From the NCBI GenBank assembly GCA_902777275.1, contig CACYTI010000023.1, forward strand, positions 1-33,134: a stretch of 33,134 nt of DNA. Reading direction: 5' to 3'. The stretch comes from an uncultured Ruminococcus sp. (GTDB taxonomy: Bacteria; Bacillota; Clostridia; Oscillospirales; Acutalibacteraceae). Positions within the stretch are counted from its first letter, which is position 1; each line of letters starts with the position of its first letter. Made by a program: the position numbers and the translations under genes. This document shows, piece after piece, positions 24,132 through 33,058 of this stretch. A model generated the notes under the pieces. It had not been told where the DNA came from and made no database searches. It saw only the letters and a program-made list of their open reading frames with translations.

Positions 24132-24970
24132 TAATTATACGTGTCTTCTTCGATCTTGCCGTCGTAGTAGTCGCCGAAGGGTTTCTCGCCTTCGTCGTCG
24201 AGGACCTCGAAGAGCATCTTCATTCTTACCCAGCCGTCGCGGATCTCGTCTACACACTCGGCGTCGCTGCCCTCTATCCAAATGACTATCGTGTACTTGT
24301 CAACGTCATTCGGTTTGAAGCCGGTCGATTTGGCGGTCATAACAACTTTGTCGTCCACAAACATCGTTGTGTCCTGCTCCGCCTTGCTGCGGTCGGTGTA
24401 TTGCGGCTTGGCGTAGATGTTCGCTTCTCCGTTCTTATAAACCATGACGCGGCAGGCTTCGTCGGCTGACTTTGCAACGCCCGTTATGTCGAGCACCGCC
24501 TTGTAGTCAAGCTTCTCGTCGCCCTCGTTGCGGCAGTAGAAGGTGTATGCAACGTAGTTTTTGCCGTTGTGCTCACCGTCCTTTGAGGTGTCGAGGTCTG
24601 TGGGCAGCCACGTATAGGTTATGTTGGTTACGTTTTGCACCTGCTTAGCCGAAAGAGCAACTTGCTTGGTTTCAAACTTGGGGTCGGTGCTGAGAACGAT
24701 TCCCTTATTCTGGAGCGGCTTATCAACCTCAATTACCAAATCGCCCCATTTTGTAATCAGCATCGAAACCAAAAACAGAACTACCAAAATAGCAAGCAAT
24801 GCGCCGAGCGCGATTCTGAGGAAGAGCCGACGTTTTTTCAGCCCGACAATGCTCTTGGAGTCCATATTGACGTGATATTTACGTATCGCGGGATTTTGGA
24901 CATCCTTATCATTTTGCTTACTTAACTCCTGAGGAGTGGTCGGTTCTTGTATTTTGTTTTTACGAGGCAA
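24122..24970 (-). CDS. Membrane-anchored TasA-like protein
   Basis: A 282-residue protein with a 49-residue cytoplasmic N-terminus, one membrane helix (about 50-73) and an extracellular domain. Unlike the other six related proteins it has no A-W-F/L/I cleavage end after the helix (it reads SMLITKWGDLVIEVD), so it is probably not processed and stays anchored. The outer domain carries the shared motif IVIWIEGSDAECVDE and ends in an acidic tail. It may be the base or anchor of the surface structure. The start is TTG at 24968-24970, with GAGGAGG eight bases ahead; a TTG two codons earlier is too close to that site. Confidence 0.7.
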   Translation of the reverse strand: MPRKNKIQEPTTPQELSKQNDKDVQNPAIRKYHVNMDSKSIVGLKKRRLFLRIALGALLAILVVLFLVSMLITKWGDLVIEVDKPLQNKGIVLSTDPKFETKQVALSAKQVQNVTNITYTWLPTDLDTSKDGEHNGKNYVAYTFYCRNEGDEKLDYKAVLDITGVAKSADEACRVMVYKNGEANIYAKPQYTDRSKAEQDTTMFVDDKVVMTAKSTGFKPNDVDKYTIVIWIEGSDAECVDEIRDGWVRMKMLFEVLDDEGEKPFGDYYDGKIEEDTYNYAE

Positions 24971-25023
24971 CTTCAATCCCTCCTCGGTTTAACAGGTTAT
25001 AATTATAAATCATATGGTGATTT

Positions 25024-25049
25024 ATACAAACAGGCATACCTGTTTGTAT
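25024..25049 (-). terminator. Perfect hairpin after the first gene of the cluster
   Basis: ATACAAACAGG (25024-25034), CATA, CCTGTTTGTAT (25039-25049): an 11-bp stem about 23 bases after the stop codon of the first gene. No T run follows on the minus strand. Confidence 0.5.
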
Positions 25050-25072
25050 CTTTAATTTTCTTTTGTTTTGAA

Positions 25073-25885
25073 TTATGAAATAGGTACGTTGTTCTCATCG
25101 GTTCCGACAAAGCTGAGCGCGACCTTGAGGTCGGCATCCTGAACATCGTCGTCGCACTGGGGATCCTCGCCGTCAACCCACAGACGGACTGTAACCTTTT
25201 TGGGGGTAAGCTCATCAAGATGGAACAGACGCGAGCTGTCCGAATAACTCATGGGGGTCGAGATGTCGAAGGTGCTGAGTCCGTTTACGGTTCCCGCCTT
25301 GTTCGGCTCGTAAACCGCTGTGCCGTTGCTGTCGGTGGTAAAGCCGACTCTTGTGCACTGAACGACCTCGCTTCTCGGGGAAGGTGAATCTGAGGTCACC
25401 TGAGTTCCCTTGTCGCCCGCAATGTCCGAGGATTCGGTTGTGAGGTGAACCCACATTTCTTCGGTAGCAATAAAGTAACACTCAAACTCAAGATATGATT
25501 TTTTGTTCGGTTCCTTTACCGCGCCGCCGCGGTTGGTAAGCCTTACGCCGTCAGTGGTGGTTACGGGATCTAAAATGATATCCGCAAGCTTTGTGTTGTA
25601 TTTGCTGCCTAAATAACCGTCAATCATCTCGTTTGTAATTACTTTTACGTATTGGTCGAGATCCTTGCCGTGATCTTCCATGGAAACCTTTAGCTGCGCC
25701 GCGACACTGATGTGAACGTCAAGCGTATCTACACCCGCGAAGGTATTGACCGAAAACCACGCGACTGTGGAGGTTGTCATGGAAAGAAGTGTGATAATCG
25801 CGATAAACACGATCAGGCGTTTACGCCTTTTTTGGGTCATTTTATCATTTGTCATGCGCGCTGCCGCCTTAGAAAACAGTCCCAT
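25073..25885 (-). CDS. SipW-substrate TasA/CalY-like protein (first gene of cluster)
   Basis: A 270-residue exported protein. The signal has a long basic N-terminus (KMTQKRRKR), hydrophobic core 24-38 and the SipW-type end TSTVA-WFSVN near 42. The beta-rich mature domain includes KKSYLEFECYFIATEEMWVH and ends with the shared motif VRLWVDGEDPQCDDD and KVALSFVGTD. It is the first gene after the cluster promoter. AAAGGAG eight bases ahead selects the ATG at 25883-25885 over GTG and ATG codons just upstream. A minor subunit or initiator of the surface structure is a reasonable but unproven role. Confidence 0.78.
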   Translation of the reverse strand: MGLFSKAAARMTNDKMTQKRRKRLIVFIAIITLLSMTTSTVAWFSVNTFAGVDTLDVHISVAAQLKVSMEDHGKDLDQYVKVITNEMIDGYLGSKYNTKLADIILDPVTTTDGVRLTNRGGAVKEPNKKSYLEFECYFIATEEMWVHLTTESSDIAGDKGTQVTSDSPSPRSEVVQCTRVGFTTDSNGTAVYEPNKAGTVNGLSTFDISTPMSYSDSSRLFHLDELTPKKVTVRLWVDGEDPQCDDDVQDADLKVALSFVGTDENNVPIS

Positions 25886-25933
25886 TGACATCACTCCTTT
25901 TGCTTTTGTAGCATATTTCTCTACTTATATGTG

Positions 25934-25962
25934 ATTTTACTATTTTATTTTGAATAAATCAA
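25934..25962 (-). promoter_or_regulatory. Promoter of the surface-protein cluster
   Basis: Minus-strand TTGATT (25957-25962), 17-base spacer and TAAAAT (25934-25939), about 49 bases before the first start codon. It is the only clear promoter found on this strand for the 15-kb cluster. Confidence 0.55.
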
Positions 25963-26148
25963 TTGTTTTGGTATAAAAATTCTAAATTCGTATAAATCAA
26001 CAAAAACAATGTGACGGTTTTATGCATAATTTTTGAAGTTTATTTGAATGATTTTTGTATAAGATTGCGCAAGTTGTGTCCGTTATTGCGGTTTATGCTT
26101 ATAGTTTTAGTTAATTTGCAATAATAAGCCTATAATAATAATTTTCAA

Positions 26149-26475
26149 TTGGCTTTTCAGATTCTCCCTTTTGACGCGATTTTGTCGGCTATTAGCGCGT
26201 TGGCTTTTCAGTAAAAAATTCCGGCATAAAAAAAAGCGAGTATTTATGCGGTTTTTACCCTTTGCTACAATTTTTGCAATTTTTTAGCCCTAAGGGAATA
26301 ATTGCCTTTTTAGCGCACTTTAAATTATTTCATAAGTGCCTGTTTGCCTTTCTTATGTAAAACTATCGGCATAGCCCTTTTCACGCTCTTTAGGATTAGT
26401 CTTATGGAAAATATCAGCACGAAAATAATCCTTCTTTTGGAGTTTGCCCTTTTAGCGCACTTCCAAAAGAAGGAT
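26149..26475. repeat. Noncoding region with repeated short motifs and hairpins
   Basis: The 631 bases between the cluster and secA hold no gene. TTGGCTTTTCAG occurs at 26149-26160 and 26200-26211. TTTTAGCGCACTT occurs at 26308-26320 and 26450-26462, with related GCCCTTTTCACGCT at 26374-26387 and CCCTTTTGACGCG at 26166-26178. The second TTTTAGCGCACTT lies mostly in the loop of a perfect 14-bp hairpin (26428-26441 with 26462-26475). On the minus strand this hairpin is followed by TATTTT and could end secA transcription. Confidence 0.6.
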
Positions 26476-26516
26476 ATCCTTATTGTTAATGTATTTTGCG
26501 CGAGAGCGTCAGCCTA

Positions 26517-29390
26517 TCAGGCGTCGCGTCCGCAGCATTTTTTATACTTTTTGCCGCTGCCGCAGGGACAGGGGTCGTTTCTGCCGACCTTTTTACCCTT
26601 GCGAACGGTTTTGTTCGCGGTGTCGGTTCCGTCGCCGGAGGTCTGAACGGGCTTGGCTACCTGCTCACGCTTAAGCATCGCCTGAACAGCCACGGGCTGA
26701 GACTTTTTCTCTTCCTTTTCCTCCATAGCCTTCTGCGCCGCCGCTGCCTGCTTTTCGGCTTCCTTGCGCGCCGCCTCAATAGCCTCCTGACGCTTCTGTA
26801 TCTCATAAACGCGCTTGGGCATGATGAGCATGAGCTTGACGGTATCCTCGCGGATATTCTCGATCATCTCATCAAACATATCAAAGCCTTCAAGACGGTA
26901 CTCGACAACGGGGTCATGCTGACCGTAGGAGCGAAGACGGATTCCCGCCTTGAGCTGATCCATAGCGTCGATGTGATCCATCCAATGGGTATCGACGCTC
27001 CTGAGCAGGTAAACGCGCTCCATTTCGCGGATGGTTTCGGCGGGCACGATCTCTTCGTTTTCCTTGAAGATCGCGAGGGCGTCGTCCTTTATCATTTGAC
27101 CGATCTCATCGGCTTCCATTTCCTCAAGATCATCGAGATCGAGCTTGTATTTTTCCTCGTCGGTGATTATCCAGCCCTTGTAGTACTCGACAAGGCTCGG
27201 ATAGTTCCAGTTCTCCTTGGGGCCCTCGGGCAGATAGTGGGTGATCGAGGTATCTATAGTGTCGTTGAGCATTTTGAGAATGGTTTCGTGCAGATCTTCG
27301 CCGTCGAGAACCTGATCGCGCTGACCGTAAATGATCTCACGTTGACGGTTGAGAACGTCGTCGTACTGGAGAACGTCCTTACGTATTCCGAAGTTGCGCA
27401 GCTCAACTTTTTCCTGCGAGTTCTCTATAATATTTGTGAGCATTTTGTTCTCGATCGGGGTGTCCTCGTCAACGTTCATACGCTCCATCATCGATCTCAT
27501 ACGGTCGCCGCCGAACAGGCGCATAAGGTCGTCCTCTGTCGAGAGGAAGAAACGGCTCACGCCGGGGTCGCCCTGACGTCCGGAACGTCCGCGGAGCTGA
27601 TTGTCTATTCGGCGGGACTCGTGACGCTCGGTACCGATGATCATAAGACCGCCCGCCTCGCGAACCTGATCCGCTTCGCCTTTGATTTCGTCCTTATATT
27701 TATCGTTGAGCTCCCTAAATACCTTGCGCGCTTCGAGGATCTCCTCGTTGTCGGTTTCGGCATAACCTGTGGCTTCCTCGATCAGTTCCTCGGGATAGCC
27801 CTGCTTGCGCATTGACGACTTCGCCATATACTCGGCGTTACCGCCCAAAATTATATCGGTTCCACGTCCCGCCATGTTGGTGGCAATCGTTACCGCGCCG
27901 AACTTGCCCGCCTGCGCGATGATTTCGGCTTCTTTGTCGTGCTGCTTGGCATTGAGGACATTGTGCTTAATACCGCGGCGCTTGAGCATTTTTGAAAGGT
28001 GCTCGGATTTCTCGATTGAAATGGTACCGACAAGCACGGGCTGACCCTTTTCGTGAACCTCGGCGATCTGGTCGATAACCGCGTTGAACTTGCCGTTTTC
28101 TGTTTTGAATACCGAGTCGGGCAGATCCTTACGGATAACGGGCTTGTTGGTGGGGATCTCAACAACGTCAAGCTTGTAGATCTCCTGGAATTCCTCGGAC
28201 TCGGTCTGACCTGTTCCGGTCATACCCGAAAGCTTTTTGTAAAGGCGGAAGTAGTTCTGGAAGGTGATGGTCGCGAGAGTTTTGCTCTCGGACTGCACCT
28301 TAACGCCCTCTTTCGCCTCGATAGCCTGGTGAAGACCCTCGTTGAAGCGTCTGCCATACATAAGACGTCCGGTGAACTCGTCGACGATTATTACCTCGCC
28401 GTCCTTTACAACGTAATCGACGTCAAGCTTCATTACGCCGTTCGCCTTGATTGCCTGGTTGACGTGGTGCTGCAGGGTGAGGTTTTCGGGATCGGTAAGG
28501 TTTTCGATGCCGAAGAACTCCTCAGCCTTTTTAACACCTGACTGAGTGAGCGTGGCTGTCTTTTGCTTTTCATCAACAACGTAATCTATTTTGTTCTCCT
28601 CGTAGTAGGCGTCCATATCCTGCTTTGAGTCGATTTCGGTGAAGCGCTCAAGCTTGAGGGTTTTTGCAAGCTTGTCGGCGCGCTCGTAAAGGTCGGTGGA
28701 TTTGTCGCCCTGACCCGAAATGATAAGAGGAGTACGCGCCTCGTCTATCAGGATGGAGTCAACCTCATCGACGATCGCAAAGGCGTGACCGCGCTGAACC
28801 TTGTTTTCCTTATATACTACCATGTTGTCGCGCAGATAGTCAAAGCCGAGCTCGTTATTTGTGCCGTAAGTTATATCGGCGGCGTAGGCTTCCTTTCTGC
28901 TCTCGTTGTTCAGGTCGTGAACGATAAGACCGACCTTTAGTCCCAAATATTTATATAGCTTGCCCATCCACTCGGAGTCGCGGCGGGCAAGATAATCGTT
29001 TACGGTAACGATGTGAACGCCGTCGCCCGTGAGAGCGTTCAGGTATGCCGGAAGGGTAGCCACAAGAGTTTTACCTTCACCGGTTTTCATTTCGGCGATT
29101 CTGCCCTGGTGGAGAACTATGCCGCCGATCACCTGTACGGGGAAGTGCTTCATTCCGAGTACGCGCCAGCTCGCCTCGCGGCAGGCGGCAAAGGCGTCGG
29201 GAAGAATGTTGTCAACGGTTTCGCCGTTCGCCAGACGCTCTTTGAAAATCGCCGTTTGATTTTTAAGTTCGCTTTCGGACATTGCGGCATATTTTTCTTC
29301 AAGCGCCAAAACCTTGTCAGCTATGGGCTGAACACGCTTGACTTCGCGCTTGCTGTAGTTGCCAAACATCGCTTTTAAAAAGTTTGCCAT
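26517..29390 (-). CDS. secA: Protein translocase ATPase SecA
   Basis: A 957-residue SecA, the ATPase that drives preproteins through SecYEG at the membrane. The DEAD-type motor has Walker A MKTGEGKT (101-108), [15 protein letters not shown] and the second-half motifs NMAGRGTDI and [10 protein letters not shown]. The C-terminus has a complete zinc-binding SEC-C tail ([17 protein letters not shown]). [16 protein letters not shown] is the usual SecA start and follows AGAAAGGAAA; the longer in-frame start is not needed. It would export the precursors made by the neighbouring surface cluster, but this is general function and not evidence of a special link. It follows the penicillin-binding protein gene by 102 bases. 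Confidence 0.98.
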   Translation of the reverse strand: MANFLKAMFGNYSKREVKRVQPIADKVLALEEKYAAMSESELKNQTAIFKERLANGETVDNILPDAFAACREASWRVLGMKHFPVQVIGGIVLHQGRIAEMKTGEGKTLVATLPAYLNALTGDGVHIVTVNDYLARRDSEWMGKLYKYLGLKVGLIVHDLNNESRKEAYAADITYGTNNELGFDYLRDNMVVYKENKVQRGHAFAIVDEVDSILIDEARTPLIISGQGDKSTDLYERADKLAKTLKLERFTEIDSKQDMDAYYEENKIDYVVDEKQKTATLTQSGVKKAEEFFGIENLTDPENLTLQHHVNQAIKANGVMKLDVDYVVKDGEVIIVDEFTGRLMYGRRFNEGLHQAIEAKEGVKVQSESKTLATITFQNYFRLYKKLSGMTGTGQTESEEFQEIYKLDVVEIPTNKPVIRKDLPDSVFKTENGKFNAVIDQIAEVHEKGQPVLVGTISIEKSEHLSKMLKRRGIKHNVLNAKQHDKEAEIIAQAGKFGAVTIATNMAGRGTDIILGGNAEYMAKSSMRKQGYPEELIEEATGYAETDNEEILEARKVFRELNDKYKDEIKGEADQVREAGGLMIIGTERHESRRIDNQLRGRSGRQGDPGVSRFFLSTEDDLMRLFGGDRMRSMMERMNVDEDTPIENKMLTNIIENSQEKVELRNFGIRKDVLQYDDVLNRQREIIYGQRDQVLDGEDLHETILKMLNDTIDTSITHYLPEGPKENWNYPSLVEYYKGWIITDEEKYKLDLDDLEEMEADEIGQMIKDDALAIFKENEEIVPAETIREMERVYLLRSVDTHWMDHIDAMDQLKAGIRLRSYGQHDPVVEYRLEGFDMFDEMIENIREDTVKLMLIMPKRVYEIQKRQEAIEAARKEAEKQAAAAQKAMEEKEEKKSQPVAVQAMLKREQVAKPVQTSGDGTDTANKTVRKGKKVGRNDPCPCGSGKKYKKCCGRDA

Positions 29391-29492
29391 TGAATCTATT
29401 TCCTTTCTGTGTGAATGTCGGTTGTTTATATATTCAGTCAGCACGAAGCTGAACTTGTCACTTAAATCGTCAACTGTCCATTGTCCTGTGAT

Positions 29493-30890
29493 CTACATTT
29501 TCCCTCTCAGCCTTTCGGCAGCAGTGGAAAGCACAGCCTCAATAACCGGGCGTGCGTAGCTGCTGCCCATGCCGGAGTCCTCCACCACGCAGGCAAAAGC
29601 GAGCGGGCAGTCGCTGTCGGCAGAATAGCCCACGAACCATGAGTTGGGGTTCTTGTCCTCATTTACCTCGGCGGTACCGGTCTTTGCGCGGACGGTCAGT
29701 CCGCCAATGCTGTATTCGGGCATGATCTCTCCCACCTGACGGGCAGTGTCGGAGCTCAGGAAATTGTACGTTTTGTTGTGCTTTATCCCGATATCCTTCA
29801 GTATATCGCCCGTTCCGCTCTTTATATAGGACGGGTTCACGGCGGTTCCGCCGTTGGCGACAGAGGCGCAGATTATAGCCATTTGCATCGGGTTCACCTT
29901 GTCCTCATATTCGCCGCTGCCCTGACCGACGCCTGTCCAGCCGAGAACATTAACGTCGTTTTTGGGAGCATTGTAATGTCCCTTGGCGGTCTTTACATCG
30001 TCAACATTAAAGCTCATGTTGACGCCCATTTTTTCCGCCATGGCGTTCATTTTTTCGCTTCCCAGCTCAACCGCAAGCTTCGCGAATACAATGTTGCACG
30101 AATGCTCCATCGCTTCGTAAATATTCACATCGCCGTGCGCGGTAGAATCGTAGCAATGCACCTCATGCCCGCCGATTTCTTCGACACCCTCGCAGTACCA
30201 TGTGCGCTCGTAAAGGTCGGGAATGTTTTCGACCGCAGCCGCAGCGGTAACTATCTTGAATATAGAGCCGGGGGTATAGGTTGACGAGAGCACATTGTCA
30301 AGATAAACGCCGTCGTATATGCTTTCGTTATCCTCGGTGATTTTCGGCGGGTCCTCGGGGTCGTAGCCCGGTGTGCTCACAGAGCAGATGACCTCGCCCG
30401 TTTTATAGTTGTATACTACGCACGCGCCGCGCTTCGGCTCCTCAAAGCCGCTTTGCAGCATATTGTAAGCCGTCTTGCAGGTTTCGGAATCGACCGTAAG
30501 GGTGATATCCCTCGAGGTGCGCATCGACTGCGGCATATTCAGCCCCCAGATGAGGCTGTAGCCCGTGAGGTTAGAGCGGTACTTGCTCTGCACCGCCGTG
30601 GATATGTTAAGGCTGTTGTCGCCGACGGTGTGGAGCAGCGCCTTACGCACTCCCTCGTCGTCGTTGTAAACGCGTTCGCCGTCTATTGTTTCGGCGAGCC
30701 TGTTTCCGTTGCGGTCGAGTATTTTTCCCGCCTGCTCAAGCCCTCCGTTGCCGGAAATATGGGCGTTATACGGCTGGTCTACCCAGTCCTTGGCTTCGAT
30801 CACAAGCTCAACCGTAAAGAAGCCTATGCCTATTATAAACGCAATGGTAAAAATCAAAATCAGTGTGCTGCGCCGCAGCGTTCTTTTCAT
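29493..30890 (-). CDS. Class B penicillin-binding protein (transpeptidase)
   Basis: A 465-residue monofunctional peptidoglycan transpeptidase. An N-terminal membrane helix (about 8-30) anchors it outside. The three active-site motifs are present: SxxK in TPGSIFK (S209), SxN in HSCN (264-266) and KTG in RAKTGTAEV (403-405). It is short compared with 600-700-residue PBP2/PBP3 proteins because the N-terminal pedestal is reduced; this resembles the PbpA form of Actinobacteria and many Clostridia that is paired with RodA. It starts 12 bases after the FHA-FtsW/RodA stop, so the two form a glycan polymerase-transpeptidase pair. Confidence 0.93.
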   Translation of the reverse strand: MKRTLRRSTLILIFTIAFIIGIGFFTVELVIEAKDWVDQPYNAHISGNGGLEQAGKILDRNGNRLAETIDGERVYNDDEGVRKALLHTVGDNSLNISTAVQSKYRSNLTGYSLIWGLNMPQSMRTSRDITLTVDSETCKTAYNMLQSGFEEPKRGACVVYNYKTGEVICSVSTPGYDPEDPPKITEDNESIYDGVYLDNVLSSTYTPGSIFKIVTAAAAVENIPDLYERTWYCEGVEEIGGHEVHCYDSTAHGDVNIYEAMEHSCNIVFAKLAVELGSEKMNAMAEKMGVNMSFNVDDVKTAKGHYNAPKNDVNVLGWTGVGQGSGEYEDKVNPMQMAIICASVANGGTAVNPSYIKSGTGDILKDIGIKHNKTYNFLSSDTARQVGEIMPEYSIGGLTVRAKTGTAEVNEDKNPNSWFVGYSADSDCPLAFACVVEDSGMGSSYARPVIEAVLSTAAERLRGKM

Positions 30891-30902
30891 TTAAACACCG
30901 CC

Positions 30903-32612
30903 TTATCTCTTGATCGAATATGTTCTTTCGTCCGCCGCCTTGATAAACGCCAAAAGTCCCCAGCAGGAGATCACGCTGGAACCGCCGGCGCTTATGAACG
31001 GGAAGGTCACGCCTGTGAGCGGCAGGATATCCGTCGCGCCGAAAACGTTGAGCGAAAGCTGAACCACAAGCAGTCCCGCCGCGCAGCAAGCCGAAATCGA
31101 GTAGAAGGTGCTGCGTGCTCTCGTTGTTATCGCGCGCGCATAAAGCATTAGCAGCGCCACGGAAAGCGCGAGAACGATCGCAACGATAACGCCCATCTCC
31201 TCTGCGACAAGCGCGAACACAAGGTCGCTTTCGGAAGCGAAATACTGCTTGAAATAGCCGTTTCCTATGCCCACGCCGAACAGACCGCCCGACGCGATAT
31301 ATGTGAGAACGCGCACCTGCTGGTAGCCCGCGCTTACGTCGGCATAATCCCAAACATGGCGGTATGCCTTAAATCGGTTGAGCACGTAATTGAAGCGGTC
31401 GCCGATAAACGAGATCTTTTCGGCGAGGAAGCGCATTGAGAAGAACGCCGCGATAACCGCTCCTATCGGGATCAGTACGGTTTTGATATCTCCCGAACGC
31501 ATGAACACAACGAGAAGGAAGGTCACAAAGAAGATCAAAGCCGTGCCGAAGTCGCTCATAAGGGCGAGCAAGGCAACGCATACAGCCGAATAAATGGTAA
31601 ACTCAATAAGGTTCCGCTTTGTCTGCAATTTGTCAAGCGGGCTTGCGCCTACAAAAATAAAAATCGTCTTTACAAATTCCGACGGCTGGAACGAGATCGA
31701 GCCTATGTAAACCCAGTTTGCCGCGCCGTTTGTCGCTTTGCCCAAAACAATGGTAGAGGCGAGCATGGCGCAGGAAATTATCATCATAGGGATACGGATC
31801 TTCTGCACCCTGTCGGGGTCCTCTATAAACTTTACTATAACGCAGTAAAGCGCGATCCCGATCCCCATTGCGATAAGCTGAACATACGCCGAGCGCTCCA
31901 CCTGCCTGATGAGCATCATTACGCCGATTCCCGTCAAAAACAGTCCCAAAGCCTCAAGCTCAAAGTTCACGCGCCTTAATGCGAAGTATGAAACAGAGAA
32001 AAAGCCCCATTCCACAACCGCCATAACGCCAAAAAGGATAAGCGGAGAATAAACGTTGGTGCCGTCGTTCCAGAACATAGCCTCGACAGCCATGAACAGG
32101 TGGAACAGGGTTATCATAAACATCAGCTTCCACGCCTGGATAGCGGGCTTGTCGCTGACCTTTGAGAAGAACCTGCTTGAACGGAGAGGCGAGTTGAAGT
32201 CGTCGCCGCGCTTTAGCCGGTACTCGGTGCTGCCTATAGTGATAATATCGTCGATAAGCACCTGCGCTCTGCCGTGGATCGGCACGCCGTTGACATAGGT
32301 TCCCGTTACGGAGCCAACGTCGGACACAAACCAGCCGGCGCTTCTTCTCAAAAGAACGCAGTGGTTGCGCGATACCGATAAATCGTTTATAACAATGTCA
32401 CTTGATTTGCTTCTGCCTATGGAGTTTTCCCAGAACACCACGGGGATCATGCCGCCCGAACGGGGGTTATACAGCGAAACAAGCGGCTTCTCGGGTCGTC
32501 TGCGGCGGCGCATAGCCGCGTAGCACTGATATACAATAATAATGGCGAAAAGGGGCATGACCATGCGAAGTCCCACAACGCCGGCGTCGTAGATCACGGA
32601 AATATCAAACAA
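30903..32612 (-). CDS. FHA domain fused to FtsW/RodA/SpoVE glycosyltransferase
   Basis: A 569-residue SEDS-family peptidoglycan polymerase with an N-terminal extension. Residues about 12-33 form a membrane helix. Residues about 45-135 form a forkhead-associated (FHA) domain with GRS (66-68), SRNH (81-84) and the NG loop (108-109), the phosphothreonine-reading residues. The rest has about ten membrane helices with FQPSEFVKTIFIF and the C-terminal VTFPFISAGGSS signature. The FHA domain suggests control by a Ser/Thr kinase. The start is TTG at 32610-32612, nine bases after AAGGAGG. It is the first gene of the unit with the penicillin-binding protein. Confidence 0.93.
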   Translation of the reverse strand: MFDISVIYDAGVVGLRMVMPLFAIIIVYQCYAAMRRRRRPEKPLVSLYNPRSGGMIPVVFWENSIGRSKSSDIVINDLSVSRNHCVLLRRSAGWFVSDVGSVTGTYVNGVPIHGRAQVLIDDIITIGSTEYRLKRGDDFNSPLRSSRFFSKVSDKPAIQAWKLMFMITLFHLFMAVEAMFWNDGTNVYSPLILFGVMAVVEWGFFSVSYFALRRVNFELEALGLFLTGIGVMMLIRQVERSAYVQLIAMGIGIALYCVIVKFIEDPDRVQKIRIPMMIISCAMLASTIVLGKATNGAANWVYIGSISFQPSEFVKTIFIFVGASPLDKLQTKRNLIEFTIYSAVCVALLALMSDFGTALIFFVTFLLVVFMRSGDIKTVLIPIGAVIAAFFSMRFLAEKISFIGDRFNYVLNRFKAYRHVWDYADVSAGYQQVRVLTYIASGGLFGVGIGNGYFKQYFASESDLVFALVAEEMGVIVAIVLALSVALLMLYARAITTRARSTFYSISACCAAGLLVVQLSLNVFGATDILPLTGVTFPFISAGGSSVISCWGLLAFIKAADERTYSIKR

Positions 32613-32654
32613 AAAAGCAAACCTCCTTCATAACCTGATAGCTATACATATTAG

Positions 32655-32683
32655 ATAATACTCCAATTAATTGAAAAAGTCAA
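32655..32683 (-). promoter_or_regulatory. Promoter of the FHA-FtsW/PBP unit
   Basis: Minus-strand TTGACT (32678-32683), 17-base spacer and TATTAT (32655-32660), about 43 bases before the TTG start. Confidence 0.7.
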
Positions 32684-32768
32684 CTGTTCAATTTAAAATT
32701 AACAAACACAGAGTCAGAGAGTCAGAGCGGTTCGGAGATTCCTGCTTATTGAAAAGAAAAACCGCAGC

Positions 32769-32814
32769 AAAAAAGCGCCGCCGTTTCAAGCATTAACGCT
32801 CAAAACGGCGGCGC
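32769..32814 (-). terminator. Intrinsic terminator after the small Gly-Pro protein
   Basis: Minus-strand GCGCCGCCGTTTT and AAACGGCGGCGC form a long GC-rich stem around a 15-18-base loop, followed by TTTTTTGC. It closes the unit that enters from the right edge. Confidence 0.9.
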
Positions 32815-32866
32815 GGTTGTTTATCTCGGTTTTATCCGGGAAGCGGCAGATAGCTTTGCGGAATTA

Positions 32867-33043
32867 TCAGAATCCCGCAGGCATCTCCCACGGATTATTG
32901 GGGTTAAAGTCGGGCGCGTTGCCGCCGGGTCCGGGACCGGGGCCGGGACCGGGGCCTACGCCGGAGGTGGTGATAACGTCCTCAACGTCAAATTTCGTTA
33001 CATCCATAGTCAAACGCTCGTAAGTTTCTTTCATTATATTCAT
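32867..33043 (-). CDS. Small protein with Gly-Pro repeat
   Basis: A 58-residue protein: MNIMKETYERLTMDVTKFDV, then EDVITTSGV, then a five-fold GP repeat (about 30-40) and a tail GNAPDFNPNNPWEMPAGF. There is no signal peptide or membrane helix. AGGAAAGGACGTGC precedes the ATG at 33041-33043, 15 bases after the preceding stop, so it is translated as the last gene of its unit. A short acidic leader-like half followed by a low-complexity half could suit a secreted peptide precursor, but no modifying enzyme is visible in the window. I do not recognise a named family. Confidence 0.65.
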   Translation of the reverse strand: MNIMKETYERLTMDVTKFDVEDVITTSGVGPGPGPGPGPGGNAPDFNPNNPWEMPAGF

Positions 33044-33058
33044 GCACGTCCTTTCCTA

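Noticed and set aside
11793-25885. Sortase-assembled pilus cluster
   Set aside because: None of the exported proteins ends in an LPxTG-like motif with membrane tail, and no sortase gene is present.
26149-26475. CRISPR array in the noncoding region before secA
   Set aside because: The repeated motifs are short, imperfect and unevenly spaced, with complementary flanks rather than uniform repeats and unique spacers, and no cas gene is nearby.
26496-27815. Long plus-strand open frame (439 codons) opposite secA
   Set aside because: It is a shadow of the well-supported secA reading frame, without a ribosome site or recognisable domain.
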